Of a stretch of 64,000 nt of DNA, positions 1 to 9,300 are shown one piece after another. Under the pieces are notes generated by a model. It was not told where the DNA came from and made no database searches. It worked only from the letters and a program-made list of their open reading frames with translations. How positions within the stretch are numbered: the first letter of the stretch is position 1; every line of letters starts with the position of its first letter. Origin of the DNA: Planctomycetaceae bacterium (GTDB taxonomy: Bacteria; Planctomycetota; Planctomycetia; Pirellulales; Pirellulaceae). The position numbers and the translations under genes were made by a program. The DNA lies in assembly GCA_020638995.1 (NCBI GenBank), contig JACKHM010000001.1:1674001-1738000 (forward strand). Direction: 5' to 3'.

Positions 1-1036
1 GTACGCCGTTCTCACGACCGACCCCCAGGTGCTCGCCGCCCGCTTCCATCCGACCGGAAACTACCTCGCGGCCGGAAGTTTTGACGGACGACTTCGATGG
101 TGGGATATCGCGTCGGAAGAACCAACCGAGCTTCCAGCATTGATGGGGCACAACGGCTGGTTGCACGCGATGGCATTTTCGAATGACGGACGACGGCTCT
201 ATACGGGCGATTCGTGGGGCAAGCTGACCGCTTGGGAATTGAACGGCAGCCATGCACGACTGGCGTGGTCGTTAGACGGAGCGCATGACGGATGGCTGCG
301 TGATTTGCATCTCAATGCGGATGGTTCGCGGTTGGTTACATGCGGACGAGATCAAGTTGTTCGCATTTGGACAGCCGTCGACGGCGCACCGCTGTTCGAG
401 CTTAGAGGGCACGACCACGATGTTTTCTCCGTCCGGTATCACCCTTCGCAACCATTAGTTGTCTCGGGAGATGATCGCGGCACAATCAAGTTATGGAGTG
501 CGACGGACGGTCGCGTTCTTCGAGAATTCGATGCGAGCGTCTTGTATCTCGAACATCGTCTGCAAGACGTAGGTGGTGTTAGAACTCTGGCGTTCGATGA
601 TCGGGGCAGAACGCTTGCGGTTGGCGGCACGATTCCCAAAAACGGTGCTACCGTCCAAGGTATTCCGAGCATCTTATTGTTCGACTTTGAGACCGGCGAG
701 TTGACGCACACGCTGAGCCTGGGCGACGCCAACGACTGCTTTGTTCATGAGATCATCTTCCACAAAGCCGGCTTTGTGATGGCCGTAACCAGCGGAACAC
801 CAGGCCAAGGGCAGATCGTCTTTCAGCGGCCTAACGACGAGAAGCCCTTCTTCGCATCGTCGAAATTGTCGAACTGCCACAGCATTCATTTGCATGAACC
901 TACAGGGCGAATCGCAGTCGTCGCGACAAATCGCGGGAGTAACGGTAATGGGAGGCGACTGGCCGATGACGGCGAGTATAAAGGCAACAATTCGCCGATT
1001 CACCTGTTCCAAATGCCCAATGCAGCAACGTCATGA
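1..1036 (+). CDS. WD40-repeat protein, 5' end outside window
   Basis: The frame is open to the left edge, so the true start lies upstream; the GTG at 29 is only the first possible internal start. About five WD40-type blades are visible, each ending in a W-D-like or LW/IW pair (for example RLRWWDI, KLTAWEL, VVRIW, TIKLW), with spacing of about 40 to 50 residues. Such blades form a beta-propeller used for protein binding. The protein ends with a Ser/Gly/Asn-rich tail. It may be the C-terminal part of a larger cytochrome/WD40 protein like that at 6331-11433, since planctomycetes often fuse these; this cannot be decided here. It converges on the next gene with a 21-base gap. Confidence 0.85.
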   Translation, partial: YAVLTTDPQVLAARFHPTGNYLAAGSFDGRLRWWDIASEEPTELPALMGHNGWLHAMAFSNDGRRLYTGDSWGKLTAWELNGSHARLAWSLDGAHDGWLRDLHLNADGSRLVTCGRDQVVRIWTAVDGAPLFELRGHDHDVFSVRYHPSQPLVVSGDDRGTIKLWSATDGRVLREFDASVLYLEHRLQDVGGVRTLAFDDRGRTLAVGGTIPKNGATVQGIPSILLFDFETGELTHTLSLGDANDCFVHEIIFHKAGFVMAVTSGTPGQGQIVFQRPNDEKPFFASSKLSNCHSIHLHEPTGRIAVVATNRGSNGNGRRLADDGEYKGNNSPIHLFQMPNAATS

Positions 1037-1057
1037 ATTGATGACGCTCGAAGCGCG

Positions 1058-2470
1058 TTAGCGATTGGTTCGAGCCGCCGTACCGCGTCGGATCGGAGAA
1101 CCTACGTGAGGGGCATTGCCAACGGAGACGCGTCGCGGCACAACCGCCGCAGGCTGGCCCTTATCTGGGTCGATGGCATCCACAATGATTTGAGTCTCGC
1201 CGATATCAACGAAGAACTCATCACCCGTAAGTGGATTGGTTGTTTTGTTGCCCGGCTCGTCGTCGCAGGCCAAATGAAGTGCCAAAGCCCAGGCGTCGCA
1301 ACGCGCGCGGTCCAAGGCCATCAAGCGGCTTCCCTGACTCATCTGCATCAACAGCAGCTGATCAGCAACGAACGGATAGTTACTGCTTCCTCGCATCAAC
1401 TCTAAATTTGCCTCGATCTGCCGGAAGACTTCCGCACGCTCGTAGTGCGGTTTGGAGCAGGCTTCCACAATGTCACGCATAGAGCGCAAATAGAAGAGTT
1501 CATCCTGATCAATGTTCTCGGCGACAAGGGCGGCCAGCTTATCAATTCCGATCTCATCGCGGTACTCGCGAATTTCGTCGTATGACAGTAGCGACAAAAG
1601 GTAGCCGCCGCGGATCAACTCATAGGTGTGCATACCCTGAGCGCGATCGCCGATCCAGGCGGTCGCGTCATCCGGCCATCGCTCCAATTGTTGGTCGAGC
1701 AACATTTTCAGCTGCCGGTGGAGTGTTGGTGTTGCCGCCGGATGCTTGACGATACCTTCCAAAACCTGAAGTGCCTCACCTCGCCGCATAGCTCCGGCAC
1801 TCCTGGATACGATGCTATTTTCGCCCGCGAGCAACTCGCTCACGCGCAGCATGACGCGCAGCGGTTCGATGGCGGCGTCGGGCTTTCCAGCGGCCAGCAC
1901 ACCAGCGGCATACAGGCCTTCGAGTCGATGACCGATCTCAATCGCATCGACGTAGCCCGCGTCTGCTGCCAGGCCAAGCGAGTGGTCGACGGGAAGTGCA
2001 AAGTTGACTTCCGAAACAAGCGTCTCGTACTGCTCTCGTTTCCCTAGGTAGCGTTTGGACAATGCAGCGACGACGTGGAGCGTCGCTGGCGAAAAATCGA
2101 AGCCTTCGGCGGGCCACACCTTATCGAGATGTTCGCGTCCCGACTCGCGGAAATTGGGAGGGAAGATCGTATCCAGTCGAGAGATTACCGACGTAGCGTC
2201 CCCTGCCGCCACAACTCGATGTTTCGTCGACGATGAGATCAGTTGGAGCGGTGTGGCTTCTTCAGCGATAAGCCGCGCAAGTTCTGCTTGTAACTCGGCA
2301 TTATGGGTCGCCGTCAGGCCGGGAAGCGTTGCATATACTGCGACATCCATCGGAGTCTTGACGGGAGGCTCTTCCTTGTTGCAAGCAACACTGCAAACAA
2401 GAGTTAGGATTGACCACCAAAAAACCCAGGTAGAGCGCACTGCACAGATTCCTTTCCGCGAGACGACCAT
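1058..2470 (-). CDS. Lipoprotein of unknown function
   Basis: The start is placed at the ATG ending at 2470 because it gives a clean lipoprotein signal: a hydrophobic stretch, then LVCSVAC with the lipid-attachment Cys at about residue 30. The longer open frame up to 2626 would run into the upstream protease gene and lacks a signal. The mature part of about 440 residues is mostly helical, acidic and without a motif I recognise. It contains DUF-like alpha segments and no transmembrane helix. It sits 41 bases downstream of the ClpP-like gene on the same strand and may be cotranscribed with it. Function unknown. Confidence 0.75.
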   Translation of the reverse strand: MVVSRKGICAVRSTWVFWWSILTLVCSVACNKEEPPVKTPMDVAVYATLPGLTATHNAELQAELARLIAEEATPLQLISSSTKHRVVAAGDATSVISRLDTIFPPNFRESGREHLDKVWPAEGFDFSPATLHVVAALSKRYLGKREQYETLVSEVNFALPVDHSLGLAADAGYVDAIEIGHRLEGLYAAGVLAAGKPDAAIEPLRVMLRVSELLAGENSIVSRSAGAMRRGEALQVLEGIVKHPAATPTLHRQLKMLLDQQLERWPDDATAWIGDRAQGMHTYELIRGGYLLSLLSYDEIREYRDEIGIDKLAALVAENIDQDELFYLRSMRDIVEACSKPHYERAEVFRQIEANLELMRGSSNYPFVADQLLLMQMSQGSRLMALDRARCDAWALALHLACDDEPGNKTTNPLTGDEFFVDIGETQIIVDAIDPDKGQPAAVVPRRVSVGNAPHVGSPIRRGTAARTNR

Positions 2471-2511
2471 GCTACCGCTGATCCGTGCCTCAAGGAAAGA
2501 GCAACTCGCCG

Positions 2512-3069
2512 TCACTCGGCCTGCTTCTGTCGAAGCTCCGCTGCCAGTTTGACCACATCGACGAGTTCGGCCAACCCTGCCGCGGCGAAATCTGGTCCCG
2601 AGACATACGTACCAGGTCGTACCCACTTCTCAATCTCGTCGTGAGCGGTGCCGAACATGTCCGCAAGCAGTTGGTCCATCTGTCCCTCGAGATGGGCGAA
2701 ATGCCGAGCCCACTCGGCGGCTTCCGACAATTGAACGCTCTCTTCACTTTGCCACCGCATAGGATGAAACAGGAGCACACTGTAGGGTGTGACAATTCGG
2801 CGAGAGCATGCTGCCAGCGGCCAGAGCGCGGCTGACGAACACTCGCCCGAGACGATTCCTGTCGCGTGCAACTCACGCATCACGATCAAAGTCATCAGCG
2901 ACAACGCACAGTAAGGGCTGCCGCCGGGCGAATCGAAGTAGATAATACACTCGCCGCCCTGGGGAACACTCAGCAATTTGTCCGTCAGTTCTGCCCCATG
3001 TTCCGTCATGTCGCCGACGATTGCGATTTCAACGGGGCCTTCTGGCTGTTCCTCGTGGTTTTCCAGCAT
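2512..3069 (-). CDS. ClpP-like serine protease
   Basis: A 185-residue protein with the ClpP/crotonase-type fold signature: YFDSPGGS near residues 44-51 corresponds to the ClpP oxyanion loop, GECSSAAL (75-82) carries the probable nucleophile Ser79, and LLFHP (99-103) the catalytic His102. The usual third triad residue, an Asp in the ClpP motif before the last helix, is not evident; that region reads VRPGTYVSGPD. Length is close to true ClpP (about 200). No ClpX or ClpA gene is adjacent. It could be a divergent ClpP paralogue acting on a specific substrate, or a family member with altered chemistry. Confidence 0.85.
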   Translation of the reverse strand: MLENHEEQPEGPVEIAIVGDMTEHGAELTDKLLSVPQGGECIIYFDSPGGSPYCALSLMTLIVMRELHATGIVSGECSSAALWPLAACSRRIVTPYSVLLFHPMRWQSEESVQLSEAAEWARHFAHLEGQMDQLLADMFGTAHDEIEKWVRPGTYVSGPDFAAAGLAELVDVVKLAAELRQKQAE

Positions 3070-3295
3070 CCTGGGTGTTTCCTAGCAACGGCAGGTGAAA
3101 CGCAGCTTATCGAGTAAAGGTGACGACCCTACAACCACGCCGGTATACGCGGATCTACGGCGCACCGCAAGGCTGCCGGGGCGAACGCCGATATCACTTC
3201 GCTTCCCATCAGTATCGCTCAATGTATAATGGAGCTTCTCGAATCAAAGGCCTTTGAACGCTTTGCCCCTCTCGCCCCTGCCGATAAGAAACTAA

Positions 3296-3964
3296 ATGGG
3301 CATCAGGTTTTATTGCCCCGATTGCGGGCGACGACTTAATATTAAAGCCTTCCTGGCAGGAAAACGTGGAATCTGTCCGCATTGCGACTCGCGTGTGTTA
3401 ATCCCGACAGAGAGCCAACTTCCGGCGGATGCTCCGAAGTATAGGCCCACCGCAGAGGCGACGGAATCAAAGGCAACGGCGCTCGTGGCGGCTAGTGTTA
3501 AGGAAGCGAACCCGGTCATCCAACATCCGGTGATCGCGGCGGAGAAAGCAGAAGCCCCCGCCGACCCAATCGCCGAGTCGCCGGATTCCGTGTGGTATGT
3601 GCGACCATCCGCCGGTGGCCAATACGGACCAGCGCGGGGCGATGTCATGCGGCGTTGGCTGAGCGAAGGCCGTGTCAGTGCCGATTCGATGGTTTGGCGA
3701 GAAGGCTGGGAAGACTGGAAGCTGGCTGGCCCTGTATTTCCTTCGCTTGACACCGCTCCCTCATCGACGAAGCCAGCAGTCATTAAACCTGCTCCCTCAT
3801 TTCTAGTGCCCGAAGACGAAGAACAAGACATCAGTAAGCCGGTGGCCGCACCCGCTCGGCGGGTAGCCGCTGCAAAGAAAAAGTCGATCGCTCCCCTCAT
3901 TATCTTGGGCCTGTTGATCGTCGTGCTGTTGGTTGTTACCGTCGTGGTCCTGCGAGGTGTGTGA
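3296..3964 (+). CDS. Zinc-ribbon and GYF_2 (DUF4339) membrane protein
   Basis: Residues 7-30 form a zinc ribbon with two Cys pairs (C7, C10, C27, C30). Residues about 98-152 match the GYF_2/DUF4339 domain (starting VWYVRPSAGGQYGP and including the conserved W...D.MVWREGW pattern), which is thought to bind proline-rich peptides. A single transmembrane helix closes the protein (about 199-222, preceded by KKK), so the rest is likely cytoplasmic. This architecture is very common in planctomycetes. It is followed by a secreted protein on the same strand after an 83-base gap. Role unknown. Confidence 0.85.
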   Translation: MGIRFYCPDCGRRLNIKAFLAGKRGICPHCDSRVLIPTESQLPADAPKYRPTAEATESKATALVAASVKEANPVIQHPVIAAEKAEAPADPIAESPDSVWYVRPSAGGQYGPARGDVMRRWLSEGRVSADSMVWREGWEDWKLAGPVFPSLDTAPSSTKPAVIKPAPSFLVPEDEEQDISKPVAAPARRVAAAKKKSIAPLIILGLLIVVLLVVTVVVLRGV

Positions 3965-4047
3965 TTGAGCGGCCAACTCGCTAACAAAACAACATCACGT
4001 TCTCCACTAACCGATGAACTACCAATGCTCCGACAGGGAATAAAGAC

Positions 4048-4611
4048 ATGTCTACACAATGCAACTTCGCCGTAGCGATTCTGTTTGTCGCAGGTACTTT
4101 TGCCCTCGCGGCAGATGATCTCAAAGAGGCCAAAGTCGGCGACATCACGTTGAAGACACCGGCAAGTTGGAAACAATCCGAGCCGACAAGTAGCCTGCGA
4201 TTGGCGCAATTTGAGATTCCGGCAGCTGAGGGTGATAAAGAATCCGCCGAACTGGCAATCTTTTCGTTTGGAGGCGGCGGCGGAGTGCAGGCGAATGTTG
4301 ATCGTTGGATCGAGCAGTTTTATGCGGACGGTCGTAAGTCGAAAGTCACTGCGGGCAAATCAGCACTCGGCGAGTACGTGATGGTCGACGTCACAGGAAC
4401 TTACAAGAAACCGGTTGGTCCTCCGATCCTTCGCAAGACCGAAGCACAGGAAAATGCTCGCATGTTGGCCGCGATTCTTGCCGTCGAAGGCAAGGGGAAC
4501 TACTTCCTCAAGATGACCGGGGAGAAGGCAACCGTTACGGCCGCCGCCGAGGCATTTCGCACATCGTTCGGTGGCAAAGAAGCTGATGAAAAGGCATTGC
4601 CGGCTGAGTAG
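4048..4611 (+). CDS. Secreted protein of unknown function
   Basis: 187 residues with an N-terminal signal peptide (hydrophobic core around residues 7-20, cleavage likely after a FALA-A-type site). The mature part has alternating beta-rich segments, a Gly-rich run (FGGGGG, about residue 74-79) and ends in an acidic tail. The pattern resembles the small PsbP/DUF1795-like proteins found in many secreted planctomycete proteins, but I cannot assign a family with certainty. It may be cotranscribed with the GYF_2 protein upstream. A strong stem-loop follows the stop codon. Confidence 0.7.
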   Translation: MSTQCNFAVAILFVAGTFALAADDLKEAKVGDITLKTPASWKQSEPTSSLRLAQFEIPAAEGDKESAELAIFSFGGGGGVQANVDRWIEQFYADGRKSKVTAGKSALGEYVMVDVTGTYKKPVGPPILRKTEAQENARMLAAILAVEGKGNYFLKMTGEKATVTAAAEAFRTSFGGKEADEKALPAE

Positions 4612-4657
4612 TCCGCCGATAGCGACCCGTCTTTAGAACGCATCGCAACTCACAACA

Positions 4658-4692
4658 CGGCGCCGCCAGCGTGGAAACACACGGCGGCGCCG
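4658..4692. terminator. GC-rich stem-loop between convergent genes
   Basis: A perfect 10-bp stem (CGGCGCCGCC and its complement) closes a 15-base loop, midway between the stop codons of two convergent genes (4611 and 4723). There is no T-tract on either side, so it may act as a bidirectional terminator or only as an mRNA 3'-end barrier. Confidence 0.55.
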
Positions 4693-4722
4693 ATGAATTT
4701 GACTAATCGCTCACAACGATGG

Positions 4723-6192
4723 CTAGGCGAACAATCCGCTGACGGCCTGAGCTTTCACTAATTCGCGCGGCTGATTCAGGTGGTTATAGACGATCGTTTC
4801 GGGATCGATACCGAAGCTGTGGTAGATCGTGGCCAGCAATTGACCTGGGTGAACGGGATCCTCCAACGGAGCCGAGGCGGTCTTGTCGGACTTACCGAAG
4901 ACTTGCCCCCGCGCGATACCCGCTCCCGCGATGACCGACGTATAACAGTACGGCCAGTGATCGCGACCATCGTCAGTGTTATTGTTGCCGGAAGTGCTGA
5001 CGCCTCGCTGCGGACTCCGCCCAAATTCGCCAACGGCGATGACGAGCGTTTCATCTAACATGCCACGTTGATCGAGATCGGTGATCAATCCCGAGAGGCC
5101 TGCGTCGAGCATGGGAGCCGACTGTGTTTTCATGCGTTTGGAAAGCCCAACATGATGGTCCCATGAGTGGTTGTCGGAGTTCGCGACCTTGGGCCAGACT
5201 ACCTCGACAACGCGAGTTCCCGCTTCGACCAACCGGCGAGCGAGCAAGCAACTGTCACCAAACGTGTTGCGCCCGTACATCTCGCGAGTGGCATGTGACT
5301 CGGTTTGGTACTCAAATGCTTCACGAGCTCGACCAGAGACAATTAGGTTCAAAGCCTTGTCGTAGTAGCCATCCAAGTTGTACGACTCGACAGCTTTGTC
5401 GACGGTTGGCATACCTTTGCTGATTAGATCACGAAGCTTCGCGCGACGATTCAAGCGAGCGGCGAATACTTCGGGACGCAATTGCAAATCGTCGACTTTG
5501 ATCCGCGTCATCTTCTCCATGTCCAAGTCGTCACCGGCTGGATATAGATAGTACGGATCGTACGCCTTCCCGAGAAAGCCAGCCGTCCCACCCTTGCCGA
5601 CGACGTTGCTCTCTTGCAAAGGACGCGGCAACATTACAAAGGGCAACATCGGCTCCGTCGGCGGACGCAAGCGAATGATATTCGATCCGTAGTTTGGAAA
5701 GTCCTTTGGGCTGGGCGGCTCAAGCTGCCCCGAAGGACTGACCTTGTCGGTCGTGTAGCCGGTCATCATTTGGTAGATCGCAGCCGTATGATTGAACAGG
5801 CCGTTTGGCGTGTAGCTCATCGAGCGGATCATCGTAAACTTGTCGTTGATTTGTGCGAGCTTTGGCAAGTTTTCGGTGTATTGAACACCGGGAAGCTTTG
5901 TCGAGATATTGCCGAATACGCTCTTGACGTTGTCGGGAACATTTTCCTTCGGGTCCCACAAATCGAGGTGACTTGGGCCGCCTTGCAAGTAGACCATGAT
6001 GACGCTCTTGGCCTTACCCCATCCTGCACCGCCAAGGGCCTCCGAGTTGGCAGAAGCGGCTTGCAGCTTTAGCAAAGAAGCGAGCGAAAGGCCGAGAACA
6101 CCTGATCCGCCGACTCGCAAGATATCGCGTCGACTAACGCCAAGTTCCTTATCGCAAAGATCTTTACCGGCTGGGCCTTCGATCCTAAGCAT
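4723..6192 (-). CDS. DUF1501 family protein
   Basis: 489 residues, typical length for DUF1501. A Tat-type signal is visible near the N-terminus (SRRDILRVGG followed by a hydrophobic stretch), so the folded protein is probably exported. Family landmarks include VIMVYLQGGPSHLDLWDPK (about 64-82), the EAGTRVVEV segment, and VAVGEFGRSP near residue 390. DUF1501 proteins have a sulfatase/alkaline-phosphatase-like fold; their reaction is not established. The gene lies directly downstream of the DUF1549/DUF1553 gene on the same strand, the standard planctomycete pairing. A GGAGAAG ribosome binding site precedes the ATG. Confidence 0.93.
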   Translation of the reverse strand: MLRIEGPAGKDLCDKELGVSRRDILRVGGSGVLGLSLASLLKLQAASANSEALGGAGWGKAKSVIMVYLQGGPSHLDLWDPKENVPDNVKSVFGNISTKLPGVQYTENLPKLAQINDKFTMIRSMSYTPNGLFNHTAAIYQMMTGYTTDKVSPSGQLEPPSPKDFPNYGSNIIRLRPPTEPMLPFVMLPRPLQESNVVGKGGTAGFLGKAYDPYYLYPAGDDLDMEKMTRIKVDDLQLRPEVFAARLNRRAKLRDLISKGMPTVDKAVESYNLDGYYDKALNLIVSGRAREAFEYQTESHATREMYGRNTFGDSCLLARRLVEAGTRVVEVVWPKVANSDNHSWDHHVGLSKRMKTQSAPMLDAGLSGLITDLDQRGMLDETLVIAVGEFGRSPQRGVSTSGNNNTDDGRDHWPYCYTSVIAGAGIARGQVFGKSDKTASAPLEDPVHPGQLLATIYHSFGIDPETIVYNHLNQPRELVKAQAVSGLFA

Positions 6193-6330
6193 GGTCTTCT
6201 CCTTGATGAGTATGTAACTTCGCCGCTTCGATCTGGGGACACAGCGAAGAAGTCAGATCGATTTTGTTCGATTCGATTCTCTGTTGTACTCGTTAGTTAG
6301 GGCCAATCGCAAGAGTTCATGCTCATGCGA

Positions 6331-9300
6331 TTACCGATTAAACAAGAATGAGGGGTTGTTAATTAACGCCCAGGTCAAGTCTTGAGCAGCCGTAAGCCGT
6401 TTATTGGTGACCTGCTGCTTACTGTATTCAACATCGGAGCGAAGTCGCAACAGCCGTGAATCTTCCGGCACCGCAACGCTCACAAACTGTAACGTCGCCT
6501 TCCGCTTGGTCACGCCCGGATCTTCTGGCAGCGGCTTACTGGCTTCACCGACGGCAGTCCGTTTCGCGAGCAATGTAGCGTCGGTCTTGTCGAAATATGC
6601 CGTTACCAAGTTCGTCTGAGACTCTACGCGTTGCTCAGCCGGTGTAGAAATAACCGACTTCAGGCTCTCCGGCAAACTCAGGCCAATCGTTTTGTCGGTC
6701 GTCACTGATATGCGGAAACGACCTAACAAGTGTCCTGTGGCATTGTGGTTCTGATGAATCACGATCTTGAACTGTGTGCCACCCTCGTTGGCTACCGGAG
6801 TTTTAGTCTCGTAGGTTGCCCAGTGAACCACACCACCGCTATTGGCGATCGCCCAGCCATTTTGATTGCCCGCGTTGCCATCAGCCGTCAGCACGATGTT
6901 GAAACCATCTTGCAGATAGTCGGCCTTGGCGTTCTGCAACTCGACCTTCTTCAACTCCGTGGGCTTTGCGATAGGTGCGGCCTGCACTTCAAACTCTGTT
7001 ACAACAAAGTTTCCGTTTTCTGGCAGTCCCGGTCCACCACCTTTGATGGTCTCATCGGTCATAGCTTCAATGCGAAGACCAGTAATCGCTTGCAGTTGTG
7101 TACTGGCGACAATGGTATAGGCACCGGCATCCGCCGTTCCCGTTGCGCGTACTGAGCGATCTTCCAGGCGTTGCAGTTGAATGCCGTTGGGAGGCGTAAG
7201 GCTGTCCGGTTCGAGGAAGTGCCATTCAACCGAACTTTTGTTCTTGGCTTCCCAAGCGGCGACATGCTTAGGAAGTTCGTCTGTGAATTTCTTGAGCTCG
7301 GCTTGAGCAGCTGCGATCCCCGCTTGACGCTTCTTCTCATCTTCGGCAACACGTGGTGCAATTTCCTTTTGGTAGGACTCAAGTTCTTCGGTGGCCTTGG
7401 CAATGGCAGCCAAGCGTTCGTTTTCGAGTTGCGGCTTCCGTTCAACCCACCACTTTTCTCGCTCCTGCAAAGCTCTCGTCAACTCGGCATGATCGTCGTC
7501 AATCGCGTTCATGGAGTCGATCAACGCAGCAATTTCTTCCGCCGTAGCGGGACGGTTGACCACTCGCAGGAAAAGTTCATTAACGAGCCTCGCATCGTTC
7601 GACTCTTCTGCGACCAGTTTAGCGATCGCATTGCTCGGATCGCCCACGGCGTCGCTAACCGTAGGCCCTGCAACCAACGCCATTACCGGCCCTAGCTGCA
7701 AATCATTGACGCGTTCACACTCACAAGCGCTCTCGCGCGGCGGGCGACCGAGGTTTGCCAGGAAGCCATCGGTTAACTCGATGCCAGCGTCCGGGATTGC
7801 CGCGGCGCGCGTTCCTGCCGGAACACCGGGGATCTTGGTTTGGGTACCCGTGACACGATAGATCGAGTCGTAAAGCACTTCGGCGGGTAAACGGCGAGCG
7901 ATGGCATGGGAGTAGTTTACGGTATCGTCTTCGTTCCAACGGTTCGTTGCCAACGAAAGTTGATAGGTGCGCGACTTGCAAATCAGCCCAATGACATGGC
8001 GAACATTGAAATTGCTCTTGATAAACTCCTGCGTCAGATAGTCCAAAAGCTCTGGGTTGGTTGGCGGATTACCGGCCCGAATGTCGTCAATCGGCTCCAT
8101 AATTCCCACACCGAACAGGTAGCCCCATAGTCGATTGACATAGCTCTTTGCGAAATATCGGTTATCTGCTGACGTGATCCAAGAGGCGAGTTGCTGTCGG
8201 CGGCTGGCATTTTCGGGAGCAGTGAAGTTGCACTCGTAGGGGAATTCCGGTGGTGTCTCTTGACCAGTTCGGTCGTGCGTAACTTCGCCATTGTCTTTCT
8301 CAAAGACGATCTCATAGAAAGGCTTGGCACCTTCGACAGCAGTGCCGCCGATCTTCTTATTACCGCCAGCCGGGTCCGCCTTCAAGCTGACGCGGGCGAA
8401 GTACGCGGCGGTTTCGTAATACTGATCCTGAGTCCAACGCTCGAAAGGATGATCATGACACTTATTGCAGTTGAACCTTACGCCAAGGAACAAGTGCGTC
8501 GTATTCTCCATGATGTCAACGGGCTCGCGGAGAATCTTGAAATACGACGCAGCTGGATTGTCTTTGTTCGAGCCTTCCGCAGTAATGATCTTCTCGACAA
8601 ACTCGTTGTAGGGCGTGTTGGCGGCCACTTCGCTACGAATCCATTGGCGGAATGACGCAGAGCCTTCGGGACCTAAGTACTTGCGGTTCACCTGCAAGAG
8701 GTCAGCCCACTTATTCGTCCAGTACTCGACATAGTCTTCGCAACCGATCAACTGATCGATTAGCTCCGAGCGTTTGACTCGTGTATCACGATCGTCGGCT
8801 AGAAAAGCACGAACTCGTTCTGAAGTCGGCGGCACACCTGTCAGGTCAAGGTGGACGCGGCGGATGAACTCGGCATCTGTACAAATTCCCGAAGGTTGGA
8901 TCTTCATACGCTGCCACTTCGCCGCAGTCAGATCGTCGATCCGTCCCCAAGTATCCGGCTGCTTCCAGACAAACTCGTCGCGATTACCCATAACGGTCAA
9001 AGTCGTTGCCGCGTAGGCGCCTTCGAAGCGAGCCAATACCGGTGCTTCGCCTCGTCGAATTGCAGTCATCACGGCGGTACGACTGACATCGGCGACTTCG
9101 GTATTGCCGCTGGTGATATACGCTTCACGCGTTACATCACGCTTTGTGTCGTCCGCGTAAGTCGCGACGACGCGAATCTGCTGTTTCGCGTTAAGTGATT
9201 GGATCGTCGGATTCTTGGGAAACACCTCGATCGCTGTAACTCGCGGCGAATCGAGCTTCAACTTTGCCCCATTTGCAATCCAGTTACGGATGATTTGATA

